Translations under genes and position numbers: made by a program
The notes under the pieces: model-generated
What the model saw: the letters and a program-made list of their open reading frames with translations, nothing else
Told to the model about the DNA's origin: nothing
Databases searched by the model: none
Source of the DNA: Clostridiales bacterium
Lineage (GTDB): Bacteria; Bacillota; Clostridia; Saccharofermentanales; Saccharofermentanaceae
Reading direction: 5' to 3'
DNA: 8,053 nucleotides
Assembly: GCA_017612755.1 (NCBI GenBank)
Contig: JAGAFH010000169.1
Span: 1 to 8,053 of the forward strand
In this document: piece by piece, positions 1-7,549 of the stretch
Numbering within the stretch: position 1 is the stretch's first letter
Layout: every line of letters begins with the position of its first letter

Positions 1-1845
1 ATAATTAAGTGCGGTCTTTACTATCTCGTTCTGGTGATCCCCGAAACCTTCCTCTTCTTTCATGCGGTCACCCACATAATCATCTATCAGCATGGGGCCG
101 AAGCGCATATGGCGGTATCTGGGATCAGCCTGGGTATATTCCTTTATCAGCTCATCATTACGGTACATTTTTACACTGTCCGCGTTAGTGAAGATAAATA
201 TCTCTCCCCTGTTTCCTGCTGCCCTCTCACCAATATCCATGGAAGAACTGACTTCAAGGACATGATCTATAACCCTGTTCTGACTGGAATAGACAAATGC
301 CGCCATCTTGGGATTTCTGAACATATCCATAACACCGTGATAACATATCCGGTCACCTGACCCGAAATCCTTGTGGGTATTATAATCAAACATACACCAG
401 CCGAAAGATCCTGCTATATCATCTTCAGCCATGACCCTGTCCAGTACGTTACAGTGACGGAGGGCATGATCCTGTCTGTGCTGTTCATCATCGAAGGATT
501 TGGTGGGGTACATATGCCCGTTATACTCACTGATAAAGTAGGGTTTCTCCATATCAGAAGTAACGTTTTTCTTCTTCTCGCACCCGGGATTATTTCCGGA
601 GTGGCTGAAATCGTTATAAGCATATACGTCTTCCAGAAGAGAACTCTTCTTCAGATACCTGACGCCGGAAGTCTGGCGGGAAGGATCCAGATCATGAGCT
701 GCTTCATTCGTTCTCTTATAAAGATCATCAAAGTCAACGGACTCGTTTATCCTTACACCCCAAAGGATGATGGACGGGTGGTTCCTGTACTGCTTTACCA
801 TCTCTTCCGTATTTATAACAGCCTGGTCCTTCCAGGCATCATCACCGATATTCTGCCAGCCGGGGATCTCCGTAAATACCAGAAGCCCCAGTTCGTCACA
901 TCTGTCTATGAAATGATGGGACTGGGGATAGTGGGATGTCCTGACCGCATTAAGCCCCAGCTCATACTTTAAGATCTCCGCATCCATCCTCTGCATGGAC
1001 ATAGGCATTGCATATCCCGCATAGGGCCAGCTCTGATGGCGGTTTAATCCCCTAAGCTTTATCTTCTTCCCGTTAAGAAAGAATCCGTCTTTTCTAAAGA
1101 CCGCAGTCCTGAATCCGAACCGTGTTATATAAACATCCTCTTTCCCGCTGTTCTTAAGGGTCACTGTCAGTTCGTAAAGTGACGGGGAATCAACAGACCA
1201 GAGGGCAACATCTTCAAAAGCCTTCTCCCACTCCTTACTGCATTCACCCTCATAAAGGACTTCACCATTTTCTGTTTTTACGATCCTGCAGAAAAGGTCA
1301 CCCCCGCCTTCGATCTCTGTTTTAAGAGAGACTTTTCCGGTCATGTCTCCGCTTACGAATACATCTTTTATGTGATCCTTCTCTTTGACTTCAAGACGGA
1401 CCTCCCTGTAGATGCCGCCATAGGTCATATAGTCGATAACAAATCCGAAAGGAGGGATATTTAAGTTCTCGTTACTGTCGCATCTGACTGCCAGTACATT
1501 ATCCTGACCGAAAAGAATATGGTCCGTCAGATCTGCCGTGAAGGCAGTATATCCGCAGGAGTGCTTAGAAACAGAGGTTCCGTTGATAAAGACTTCAGCC
1601 TCGTGGGCTACCCCGTCAAAGGTCACAAAGACCCTTTTTCCCTTCCACTCCTCCGGTACGCTGAAGGTCTTCCTGTAGCAGGACACCATCTGATAATCAT
1701 GCTCATCGAAATAGTTTAAGGGCGTGATCTTTACCGTATGGGGGATCCTGACACTCTCCATAGATCCTTCATCATATCCGGGGTCTGTCATTTCATCTTT
1801 AAATTCCGGTGACCACAGCCATCCGTTGTTGATATCTATCCTCAT
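1..1845 (-). CDS. GH2 beta-galactosidase-type glycoside hydrolase, 3' end beyond window
   Basis: The frame stays open from the ATG at 1845 to base 1: 615 codons are visible and the C-terminus lies outside. It is a retaining exo-beta-glycosidase of family GH2, most likely a beta-galactosidase. Domains in order are an N-terminal jelly-roll sugar-binding domain (about residues 20-145, with the VFINGTSV and YGGIYREV motifs), an Ig-like beta-sandwich (about 150-245), a TIM barrel (about 250-520, with LRGLNRHQ, RTSHYPQS and CDELGLLVFTEIPGW) and a further beta-rich domain (about 545-615, FTNADSVKMYRND). The acid/base is read as Glu368 in WGVRINES and the nucleophile as Glu440 in FISEYNGH. No signal peptide is visible, so it should be cytoplasmic. 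The start is fixed by a GGAG eight bases upstream, and it follows the alpha-galactosidase stop by five bases. The family is secure. The sugar specificity is inferred, because related GH2 enzymes act on other beta-glycosides. Confidence 0.93.
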   Translation of the reverse strand, partial: MRIDINNGWLWSPEFKDEMTDPGYDEGSMESVRIPHTVKITPLNYFDEHDYQMVSCYRKTFSVPEEWKGKRVFVTFDGVAHEAEVFINGTSVSKHSCGYTAFTADLTDHILFGQDNVLAVRCDSNENLNIPPFGFVIDYMTYGGIYREVRLEVKEKDHIKDVFVSGDMTGKVSLKTEIEGGGDLFCRIVKTENGEVLYEGECSKEWEKAFEDVALWSVDSPSLYELTVTLKNSGKEDVYITRFGFRTAVFRKDGFFLNGKKIKLRGLNRHQSWPYAGYAMPMSMQRMDAEILKYELGLNAVRTSHYPQSHHFIDRCDELGLLVFTEIPGWQNIGDDAWKDQAVINTEEMVKQYRNHPSIILWGVRINESVDFDDLYKRTNEAAHDLDPSRQTSGVRYLKKSSLLEDVYAYNDFSHSGNNPGCEKKKNVTSDMEKPYFISEYNGHMYPTKSFDDEQHRQDHALRHCNVLDRVMAEDDIAGSFGWCMFDYNTHKDFGSGDRICYHGVMDMFRNPKMAAFVYSSQNRVIDHVLEVSSSMDIGERAAGNRGEIFIFTNADSVKMYRNDELIKEYTQADPRYRHMRFGPMLIDDYVGDRMKEEEGFGDHQNEIVKTALNY

Positions 1846-1850
1846 AACGA

Positions 1851-4199
1851 TCACTCCGTTTTGGTTATGGTATATATCCTGGATCCGAAATCCGGGTAAT
1901 ACCTCATATTCTCATTATACCCGCCTGCCGAAAAGGCGCTCCTTAAGTGGACGCCTGCATACATCATGGCATCTCCGTACATGTCGTGGACTTCTTTTTC
2001 AGATCTCATCTTGTAAAACATTGCAATCACATTGTGAAGCACGCCGTCCTGTTTCACATGAATGGGAGATACGTAGTTTACCAGACCTCCAAAGTCCCGG
2101 ATATCAAAGACCAGATCCCTTCCTTCCAGGTGATAACGGCTCTCTTCATCAAGACCTTGCGGCTTTAATACACACCACTGGGTATTAGGATTTACCAGCG
2201 CCTGCATAGTCATGGAAACAGCCTTTGACTTATCCGGAGATACAACAGTCCAGGATATATTATTCCCTCCGGAATATTCAGCCCTGTAGAATCTTCCGAA
2301 CTGCATCACATCCCTCCATTCCTTATACATGGAGATCTGTTCCTTAATGGCCTTCAGATCGTCTTTACCCATATCGCAAAGATTACATTCATATCCCAGG
2401 ACCCCGAATGATGCTACATTAAACCTGGTCTCAATGGGAGTCCTTCTTAAAGTCTGGTGATTGGGACAGTCGGATACGTGGGCAGTTACTGCCGACATGG
2501 GATAACCGTAGCTGTAACCGGTCTGGATCTCAGATCTGCAGAGAGCATCCGTATTATCGCTTCCCCATATCTGGGGAAAGTAGGAAAGGATCCCCAGGTC
2601 AAACCTGTTTCCTCCCGAGGCGCATCCTTCGAAGAGGATACCGGGAAACTTCTCTGTCAGTTCTTTCATTACCCGGTAGAGGCCCAGGATATATCTGTGG
2701 GCTGTCTCCCCCTGTCTTTCAGATGGAAGGCTTTGGGAAAACACATCCGTGAAGTTCCTGTTCATATCCCATTTAACATATGAGATATCCGCGGAAGAGA
2801 ACACGTCGCTCATGGCATTTATAAGATGATCCTGTACTTCCCTGTTTGCTAGGTCCAGGACCATCTGGTTCCTGCCTTCAGAATGGCTCTTCCCCGGGAT
2901 CTCCATGGCCCATCCGGGATGAGCCCTGTAAAGGTCGCTGTTACGGCTTATCATCTCAGGTTCCACCCAAATGCCGAACTCAAGGCCCAGTTTCCTGACC
3001 TTGTCGCAGATGCCTTTAATGCCGTGGGGAAGCTTTTTCTTGTTGGGATACCAGTCCCCGAGAGAACTTGTATCGTCATTTCGTTCTCCGAACCAGCCGT
3101 CATCCATTACGAAAAGCTCGATCCCCACAGATCCGGCTTTCCTTGCAAGCTTCAGGAGCTTACTCTCGCTTATCTTAAAATATGATGCTTCCCAGGAGTT
3201 CAGAAGAACCGGCCGAAGTCTGTCCTTCCACGGACCGCGCAGGATATGTTTTGACACGAAGCCGTGCATCTGCCCGCTCATTCCGTTATATCCCGTATAG
3301 GAATATGTCATGACCGCTTCCGGGGTCAGGAAGGACTCTCCTTTCTCAAGTTTCCATTCAAATCCCGTGGGGTTGATACCGGACAGGAACCTTACTTTAC
3401 CGAAGGGGCTCTTTTCCACAGACTCATAGTGGTTTCCGCTGTATACGAGATTAAACCCCCAGACTTCACCATAGTTTTCGCCGCATCCCTTCTTTGAGAT
3501 CATGACAAAGGGATTGGCCCGGTTTGAGGAATTACCCGTAAAAGATGAATTTACGAGTCTTGCGGATGAAACAGTCATGTCAGAGCGTTTCATCTCCCTG
3601 GCCCAGGCACCGTTGAATGTACTGAAGACATATTCATCCGGATCGAAGTCGGTCTGGCTGCTCATGATCTTTAAGATCTTTATATCCCCTTCTCCTTCGT
3701 TTATAAGACGGGCCATCCTGGTGATCACGTCTTCTTCCGGATAGACCGTATAGATAAGTTCCAGCTTAAGGGAATTGTCCTTATCTTCCAAAGTGACGGT
3801 AAGTACTTCCGCATCTTCTCCATAAGAAGTTGGAAGACCTTCCGTGCCTCCGTCCCTTCCCCGGCTCTCAGCATATCCGGAATACAGGAAATCGGATGTC
3901 CTGCTGCCGTCCGCATTAACGATCTCTACGAAAGCTTCCCTCAGGTCGCCTTTTCCGCAGGAGCTCATCTCCAGACGCATATCATCCAAAGTGAAGTTAC
4001 TGTTCTCCTCCGAATAGACAGATGATGTTCCGGGAGCAAATTCATGCTGCTCCGTAAGTCCGTCCTCATTATCCATGTGGATCTTACGGCCATAATACAG
4101 ATGTTCTATATGGCCTGATCCCAGCACCTTCATAGCATATGTGGTATGAGAGGTATCAAGGATAAATAAAGGGGTCTTTCCGCCTTTTACAGTGATCAT
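1851..4199 (-). CDS. GH36 alpha-galactosidase
   Basis: A complete 782-residue enzyme that releases terminal alpha-galactose from substrates such as melibiose, raffinose or other alpha-galactosides. It has an N-terminal beta-supersandwich (about 1-320), a catalytic TIM barrel (about 325-640) and a C-terminal beta-sandwich. The nucleophile is Asp478 in VKWDMNRN and the acid/base is Asp548 in GSDNTDA. By recall these are the same residue numbers as in Geobacillus stearothermophilus AgaA. Other active-site elements are NSWEASYF (334-341), the MDDGWFG pair Asp366/Asp367, WVEPEM (411-416), Arg443 and the Cys526 loop EGCASGGNRFD. It is about 50 residues longer than the roughly 730-residue bacillar enzymes; the extra sequence lies near residues 695-740, before the terminal GDAMMYAGV and DFGSRIY motifs. 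There is no signal peptide, so it should be cytoplasmic. It starts five bases after the symporter stop, with AAGGAG nine bases upstream. Names used for homologues include aga, galA, melA and rafA. Confidence 0.97.
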   Translation of the reverse strand: MITVKGGKTPLFILDTSHTTYAMKVLGSGHIEHLYYGRKIHMDNEDGLTEQHEFAPGTSSVYSEENSNFTLDDMRLEMSSCGKGDLREAFVEIVNADGSRTSDFLYSGYAESRGRDGGTEGLPTSYGEDAEVLTVTLEDKDNSLKLELIYTVYPEEDVITRMARLINEGEGDIKILKIMSSQTDFDPDEYVFSTFNGAWAREMKRSDMTVSSARLVNSSFTGNSSNRANPFVMISKKGCGENYGEVWGFNLVYSGNHYESVEKSPFGKVRFLSGINPTGFEWKLEKGESFLTPEAVMTYSYTGYNGMSGQMHGFVSKHILRGPWKDRLRPVLLNSWEASYFKISESKLLKLARKAGSVGIELFVMDDGWFGERNDDTSSLGDWYPNKKKLPHGIKGICDKVRKLGLEFGIWVEPEMISRNSDLYRAHPGWAMEIPGKSHSEGRNQMVLDLANREVQDHLINAMSDVFSSADISYVKWDMNRNFTDVFSQSLPSERQGETAHRYILGLYRVMKELTEKFPGILFEGCASGGNRFDLGILSYFPQIWGSDNTDALCRSEIQTGYSYGYPMSAVTAHVSDCPNHQTLRRTPIETRFNVASFGVLGYECNLCDMGKDDLKAIKEQISMYKEWRDVMQFGRFYRAEYSGGNNISWTVVSPDKSKAVSMTMQALVNPNTQWCVLKPQGLDEESRYHLEGRDLVFDIRDFGGLVNYVSPIHVKQDGVLHNVIAMFYKMRSEKEVHDMYGDAMMYAGVHLRSAFSAGGYNENMRYYPDFGSRIYTITKTE
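1854..1857 (-). promoter_or_regulatory. Ribosome binding site of the GH2 gene, inside the GH36 gene end
   Basis: GGAG lies eight bases before the ATG at 1845 and overlaps the last codons and stop of the alpha-galactosidase gene. It decides the GH2 start and suggests translational coupling of the two glycosidases. Confidence 0.75.
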
Positions 4200-4204
4200 A
4201 ACCG

Positions 4205-6055
4205 TCAGCTCCTTGTCTTAAGTTCCGAAGAGATCTCTTCCAGCTTCTTATCCGTCAGTATATATCTTGATTTAAAGATCATCAAAGCAATAAAGAGTAC
4301 CAGTATGGGGGCCAGGGTCATCACGAGCCGGAGTCCCACGACAGAAGAGTTATCTATTGCCGTATCAGCACCGGAAGCCATATCCCTTACAGCCGAAGCA
4401 AGAACGAGAGGTGTCTTAATACCGTCAGAGCTCTTCTGGATATTAAATACTGCCAGACATATGGAAGCAACAAGGGCAGCAACGCCTGATGCCAGCTTGA
4501 CTACGAAGGTCTGCATGGAGAAGATGACCGACTCGTCCCTTCTTCTGTTCTTGAGTTCTCCGTAATCTACCGTATTGGCAAGGAAAACAGTGCAGATGAC
4601 ATTCAGGATCCCGACTGCTCCCATTATGAAGAATCCGGGAACAAAGTAAGGATAGACTGACTTGGCTCCTCCCAGGGCAATAGCCAGAAGGATAAAGTAC
4701 CCTCCGATAGCCGAGAAGACGCCGATATAGAAGATCTTTATGGTATTAAAGGCTTTTCTCAAAAGCGGGAAGAAAAGCATCATGGCCAGGATCTGGACAC
4801 CACCGGCAAAGGTGTTGAACAGAGTATAGTTCCCCTGCCAGTTATTCCCGGCAAGATCATATTTGAAGAAATAGATCAGAAGGTTAGATGTGATATAAGT
4901 GGCCGTATTAAACAGGACGATGGTAAGAACAACTGTCATGGCCTGATCGTTCTGTACAAGGGCCTTGAACATCTGTCCCACAGATGCAGTCTGCATATCA
5001 ACGGAAGACTTTTCCTTGATGCAGATACATGTTACAGCGATAAAGATAACGAACAGCACACCGATGATCATGGAGAAATACTTAAAGCCTACCCTCTCCA
5101 CCTCGAGATTGGAATCTATGTCTATGGTTCCGCGAAGAGAAAGGTCACTTTGCAAAGCCTCATCCTCCGAATGATGTCCGTATAAGACAACTGTCATCAT
5201 CGAAGGATCAGCCTTATCTGCAGAAAGGGATATCCTTCCGTCAGTCATATCTACTCCGCTGACATTAAAAGTAACATCGGCGCTGTCGGAAGAAACAGAT
5301 ATCACTCCGGTGGTCACCTTTTCACCTTCTTTTACTTCGACTCCGTTAAAAAGCCTTTCAGAGCCGGTCACGTTTATCGTAAGGTCCGTATCAGAAGGAT
5401 AGTATTCCCTCACTTCCGACGTCTCATTGCCTTCCTCGTCAAGATAGACAACAAAGACGGAAGAGGCGATGGATGAGGTCTTGTATTCCTTTGTGGAAGT
5501 CTCTGTGGTCTTTCCTGCAAGAGCGCTGCCCAGAAAGGATACGCTCATTACGGTAACGATGGTAACGATAGCGGAACCTACTCCGGCACAGGATCTGGCA
5601 AGGGCCGATAATCCTTCCCTCTCCTTACCGCCTTCCGTGAAAGCGGGGATCATGGACCAGTAAGGAATATCCATCATGGTATATGTAATACCCCAGAGGA
5701 TATAAGTTACGGCAGCATAAGCCACAAGTCCCTTTCCGTCCAGTGAAGGGGGTGCGGCGAACATCATTATGAGGACTACTGCATTTGTAATGGTACCTAT
5801 CATGAGCCAGGGACGGAACTTGCCCCACTTCGTCTTTGTCTTCGCAACGATGACTCCCATAATGGGATCGTTAAAAGCATCAAACACTCTTGCAACAAGA
5901 AGGATGATACCCATGGCGATGGCAGATACTCCCATAATGTCCTGAAAATAATAAAGGACATAGGATGCCGACAGCATATAGACCATATCTTTTCCGACTG
6001 CGCCTATGCCGTAGGCAAACTTTTCAGCTCCGGATAAACCTTTCTTCTGATCCAT
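4205..6055 (-). CDS. GPH-family (MelB-like) sugar:cation symporter with a large extracellular insertion
   Basis: A 616-residue inner-membrane transporter of the glycoside-pentoside-hexuronide family in the MFS superfamily, expected to import a galactoside with Na+ or H+. Helices read at about 22-40, 46-70, 82-100, 109-131, 152-179, then 324-345, 372-396, 408-430, 438-462, 468-494, 510-538 and 573-597, giving twelve in total. The key E. coli MelB residues have counterparts: Asp23 (MelB Asp19) in GAVGKD, Asp59 and Asp63 (MelB Asp55/Asp59) in FDAFNDPIMG, Asp129 (MelB Asp124) in YTMMDIPYW, and Lys520 (MelB Lys377) in the VVKLASG helix. The cytoplasmic WGKFRPW and NTVDYGELKNRRR signatures are also present. 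Usual members are about 450-480 residues; the excess is a polar, beta-rich segment of about 140 residues between helices 5 and 6, which should face outwards. It lies 16 bases after the glycosyltransferase-like gene with a good GGAG. The exact sugar is inferred from the adjoining alpha- and beta-galactosidases. Confidence 0.95.
   Translation of the reverse strand: MDQKKGLSGAEKFAYGIGAVGKDMVYMLSASYVLYYFQDIMGVSAIAMGIILLVARVFDAFNDPIMGVIVAKTKTKWGKFRPWLMIGTITNAVVLIMMFAAPPSLDGKGLVAYAAVTYILWGITYTMMDIPYWSMIPAFTEGGKEREGLSALARSCAGVGSAIVTIVTVMSVSFLGSALAGKTTETSTKEYKTSSIASSVFVVYLDEEGNETSEVREYYPSDTDLTINVTGSERLFNGVEVKEGEKVTTGVISVSSDSADVTFNVSGVDMTDGRISLSADKADPSMMTVVLYGHHSEDEALQSDLSLRGTIDIDSNLEVERVGFKYFSMIIGVLFVIFIAVTCICIKEKSSVDMQTASVGQMFKALVQNDQAMTVVLTIVLFNTATYITSNLLIYFFKYDLAGNNWQGNYTLFNTFAGGVQILAMMLFFPLLRKAFNTIKIFYIGVFSAIGGYFILLAIALGGAKSVYPYFVPGFFIMGAVGILNVICTVFLANTVDYGELKNRRRDESVIFSMQTFVVKLASGVAALVASICLAVFNIQKSSDGIKTPLVLASAVRDMASGADTAIDNSSVVGLRLVMTLAPILVLFIALMIFKSRYILTDKKLEEISSELKTRS
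4209..4214 (-). promoter_or_regulatory. Ribosome binding site of the GH36 gene, inside the symporter gene end
   Basis: AAGGAG sits nine bases before the ATG at 4199, within the last codons of the symporter gene, whose TGA is at 4207-4205. It supports this start and coupled translation. Confidence 0.75.
5090..5515 (-). other. Inserted extracellular domain within the symporter (about residues 181-322)
   Basis: Between hydrophobic helix 5 (ending near SFLGSALA) and helix 6 (starting near GFKYFSMIIGV) lies a hydrophilic segment rich in Ser, Thr, Asp, Glu and Val, without cysteine and with alternating hydrophobic residues typical of beta strands. Family topology places the helix 5-6 loop on the outer face, and in MelB this loop is short. 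The segment is in frame, has no stop and does not disturb either flanking helix. I do not recognise the fold. It could be a substrate-capturing, envelope-contacting or assembly domain. Confidence 0.8.
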
Positions 6056-6063
6056 ATCTATTT

Positions 6064-6070
6064 CTCCTTT
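6064..6070 (-). promoter_or_regulatory. Ribosome binding site of the symporter gene
   Basis: AAAGGAG in the 16-base gap, eight bases before the ATG at 6055, fixes the symporter start. The gap is too short to hold a convincing terminator or an independent promoter. Confidence 0.7.
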
Positions 6071-6071
6071 C

Positions 6072-7538
6072 TTATTTCCTCATTCCCATGGCGATCTTAA
6101 CGACTTCATACGCTCCGTCATAGATCCCAAGAGACTTGTTCCTGATTATGTTTTCGCACATGTCTTTTAAGGTAACGTTATCCTCCAGAAAGAGCCTTAT
6201 CATCTGAAGGGTATGAGGGATGTCCCTGCACTCCAGGGTGCCGTCACCGATCTCTGCCGAGTGGATGGCTCCCCACTGTTCGTGTCCTCCGATCCTCTTT
6301 ATGAAGAGCTTGGGCACCGGGTAAAATGCAAGTTCGGAAGGCTTTGTCACCAGTACATCACAGGACCTCATGAGAAGATTTGTGGCATATACGGCTTCAA
6401 AAATATTCTCATGGCAGAAGATATGGATCCCTTCCACATCACCCTCAAGTGCATCTTCGCAGAACTTTCTCGTATCATTCCAGTCATTGAAGCGGGTCCG
6501 GGAGATACCTTCTATTTCCGGGACCATCTTCTTCAGGTCTTCCCACACATTCTGATAATCTCCTATGTTTACATAGAGTGCTGCCTTTTTCGCCTTAATA
6601 TCAGGCATCAGTTCATTGATAATGGCTGCAAATATCTCTTTCTGGGCACCGGCTCCTCCGATGGTGAGAAGAAACCTCATGGGCTTTCCGGAAGCCTTTC
6701 TTTCAAGTCTGCGTCTGCAGTCTTCTTCGATATTTGAAACAAGCTCATGATCTATATAATGACCTGTGTACTTAAGGCTTTCTTCAGGCATGGGCTCCAG
6801 GACCTTGTTCCCGTCCATTCCGTTACATATCCTGTATCCCTGATATGCGTAGTGGGTCTGGACCGTATGGATGCTCCCTTCCGCAAAATGAAGAGCCATT
6901 GGCCAGTTGTCCGGAATAGCGTTTACCACATTCTTCATTCCCGCATGGATCGCTGCCTGGGCAGGCCAGACGTGGGTAGCCACCACCGGGATATCCTTGG
7001 GAACATTCTCATATACGGGGGCCATCAGTTCCGCATTTTTCTGATCGGCGGAATTGTAGGAAAGCTTTCTGAAGCCTTCGTAGTTCAGAGGTTCCCAGAC
7101 GAGCCTGTTAAACAGCTTCGACTTCTGGGAGATCCTTGATCCCATGGAATAAAGATCGTTCTGGGCGGAGATGACCTTTGTGCATGTGGTGTCCCTATAG
7201 GAATTAAGATCCATCCAGTAAGGTGTATATCCCATGGAATTGGCAGCAGAAGCGATAGCCATGGAGATCCTGTAATGACCGAAGCCCATCCTGATATTTC
7301 CTACGATGATGCCCTTCTCATTATCAAACCCCTCAGATGTACCGGGAGCATCTTCTCCCACAGCAATATTCCTGACGCCCAGAAGATCGCCAATGTACTC
7401 GTTGGGGACTACTTTTGCAGAATAGTTCCTGTCCTTATCATCGCCGAACTTTTTGGCATATTTCGCTTTTGATCTCAGGGCCTTTTTATAGACCTTATCT
7501 GACTGGACGTTGTTAAATATGACTTTTGACTTTTCCAT
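6072..7538 (-). CDS. GT-B-like glycosyltransferase-type protein of unknown function
   Basis: A complete soluble protein of 488 residues with no signal peptide or membrane helix. Its pattern recalls the GT-B fold of the MurG / MGDG-synthase (GT28-like) group. After a basic leader of about 75 residues there is a first Rossmann-like half opening with IIVGNIRMGFGHYR (77-90), in the place of the glycine-rich acceptor-side loop of those enzymes. The second half opens with FLLTIGGAGAQK (289-300), followed by CDVLVTKPSELAFYP (393-407) and GGHEQWGA (417-424). These sit where the KPGG-type donor-binding loop and the E..NA motif occur in the family. The exact family motifs are altered (KPSE rather than KPGG), so activity and donor are uncertain. 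It sits 11 bases after the TetR gene and 16 before the symporter, so it is probably co-expressed with galactoside uptake. It might make a glycoconjugate or glycolipid, act as a phosphorylase-like enzyme, or be a non-catalytic relative. The gene is certain; its function is not. Confidence 0.6.
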   Translation of the reverse strand: MEKSKVIFNNVQSDKVYKKALRSKAKYAKKFGDDKDRNYSAKVVPNEYIGDLLGVRNIAVGEDAPGTSEGFDNEKGIIVGNIRMGFGHYRISMAIASAANSMGYTPYWMDLNSYRDTTCTKVISAQNDLYSMGSRISQKSKLFNRLVWEPLNYEGFRKLSYNSADQKNAELMAPVYENVPKDIPVVATHVWPAQAAIHAGMKNVVNAIPDNWPMALHFAEGSIHTVQTHYAYQGYRICNGMDGNKVLEPMPEESLKYTGHYIDHELVSNIEEDCRRRLERKASGKPMRFLLTIGGAGAQKEIFAAIINELMPDIKAKKAALYVNIGDYQNVWEDLKKMVPEIEGISRTRFNDWNDTRKFCEDALEGDVEGIHIFCHENIFEAVYATNLLMRSCDVLVTKPSELAFYPVPKLFIKRIGGHEQWGAIHSAEIGDGTLECRDIPHTLQMIRLFLEDNVTLKDMCENIIRNKSLGIYDGAYEVVKIAMGMRK

Positions 7539-7543
7539 ACGGT

Positions 7544-7549
7544 CCTCCC
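7544..7549 (-). promoter_or_regulatory. Ribosome binding site of the GT-B-like gene
   Basis: GGGAGG directly follows the TAA of the regulator gene and lies five bases before the ATG at 7538. It is the strongest Shine-Dalgarno match in the window and supports this start. Confidence 0.75.

Noticed and set aside
373..972. Plus-strand open frame of 199 codons
   Set aside because: It lies wholly opposite the GH2 catalytic barrel, has no sensible ribosome binding site and its translation resembles no protein family. The minus-strand reading carries the conserved catalytic motifs.
1724..2188. Plus-strand open frame of 154 codons crossing the GH36/GH2 junction
   Set aside because: It overlaps two well-supported minus-strand genes and has a low-information translation rich in Ser, Pro, His and Arg, typical of a shadow frame.
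5090..5515. The symporter insertion as a frameshift, transposon scar or fusion artefact
   Set aside because: The segment is in frame with no stop, both flanking helices are intact, no terminal repeats are seen and its composition looks like a folded extracellular domain.
6213..6737. Plus-strand open frame of 174 codons
   Set aside because: It is antisense to the GT-B-like gene, and no domain or start signal supports it.
7539..7549. Terminator or internal promoter in the gene gaps (also 6056-6071, 4200-4204, 1846-1850)
   Set aside because: The gaps are 5 to 16 bases, mostly occupied by ribosome binding sites, and hold no hairpin with a T-run.
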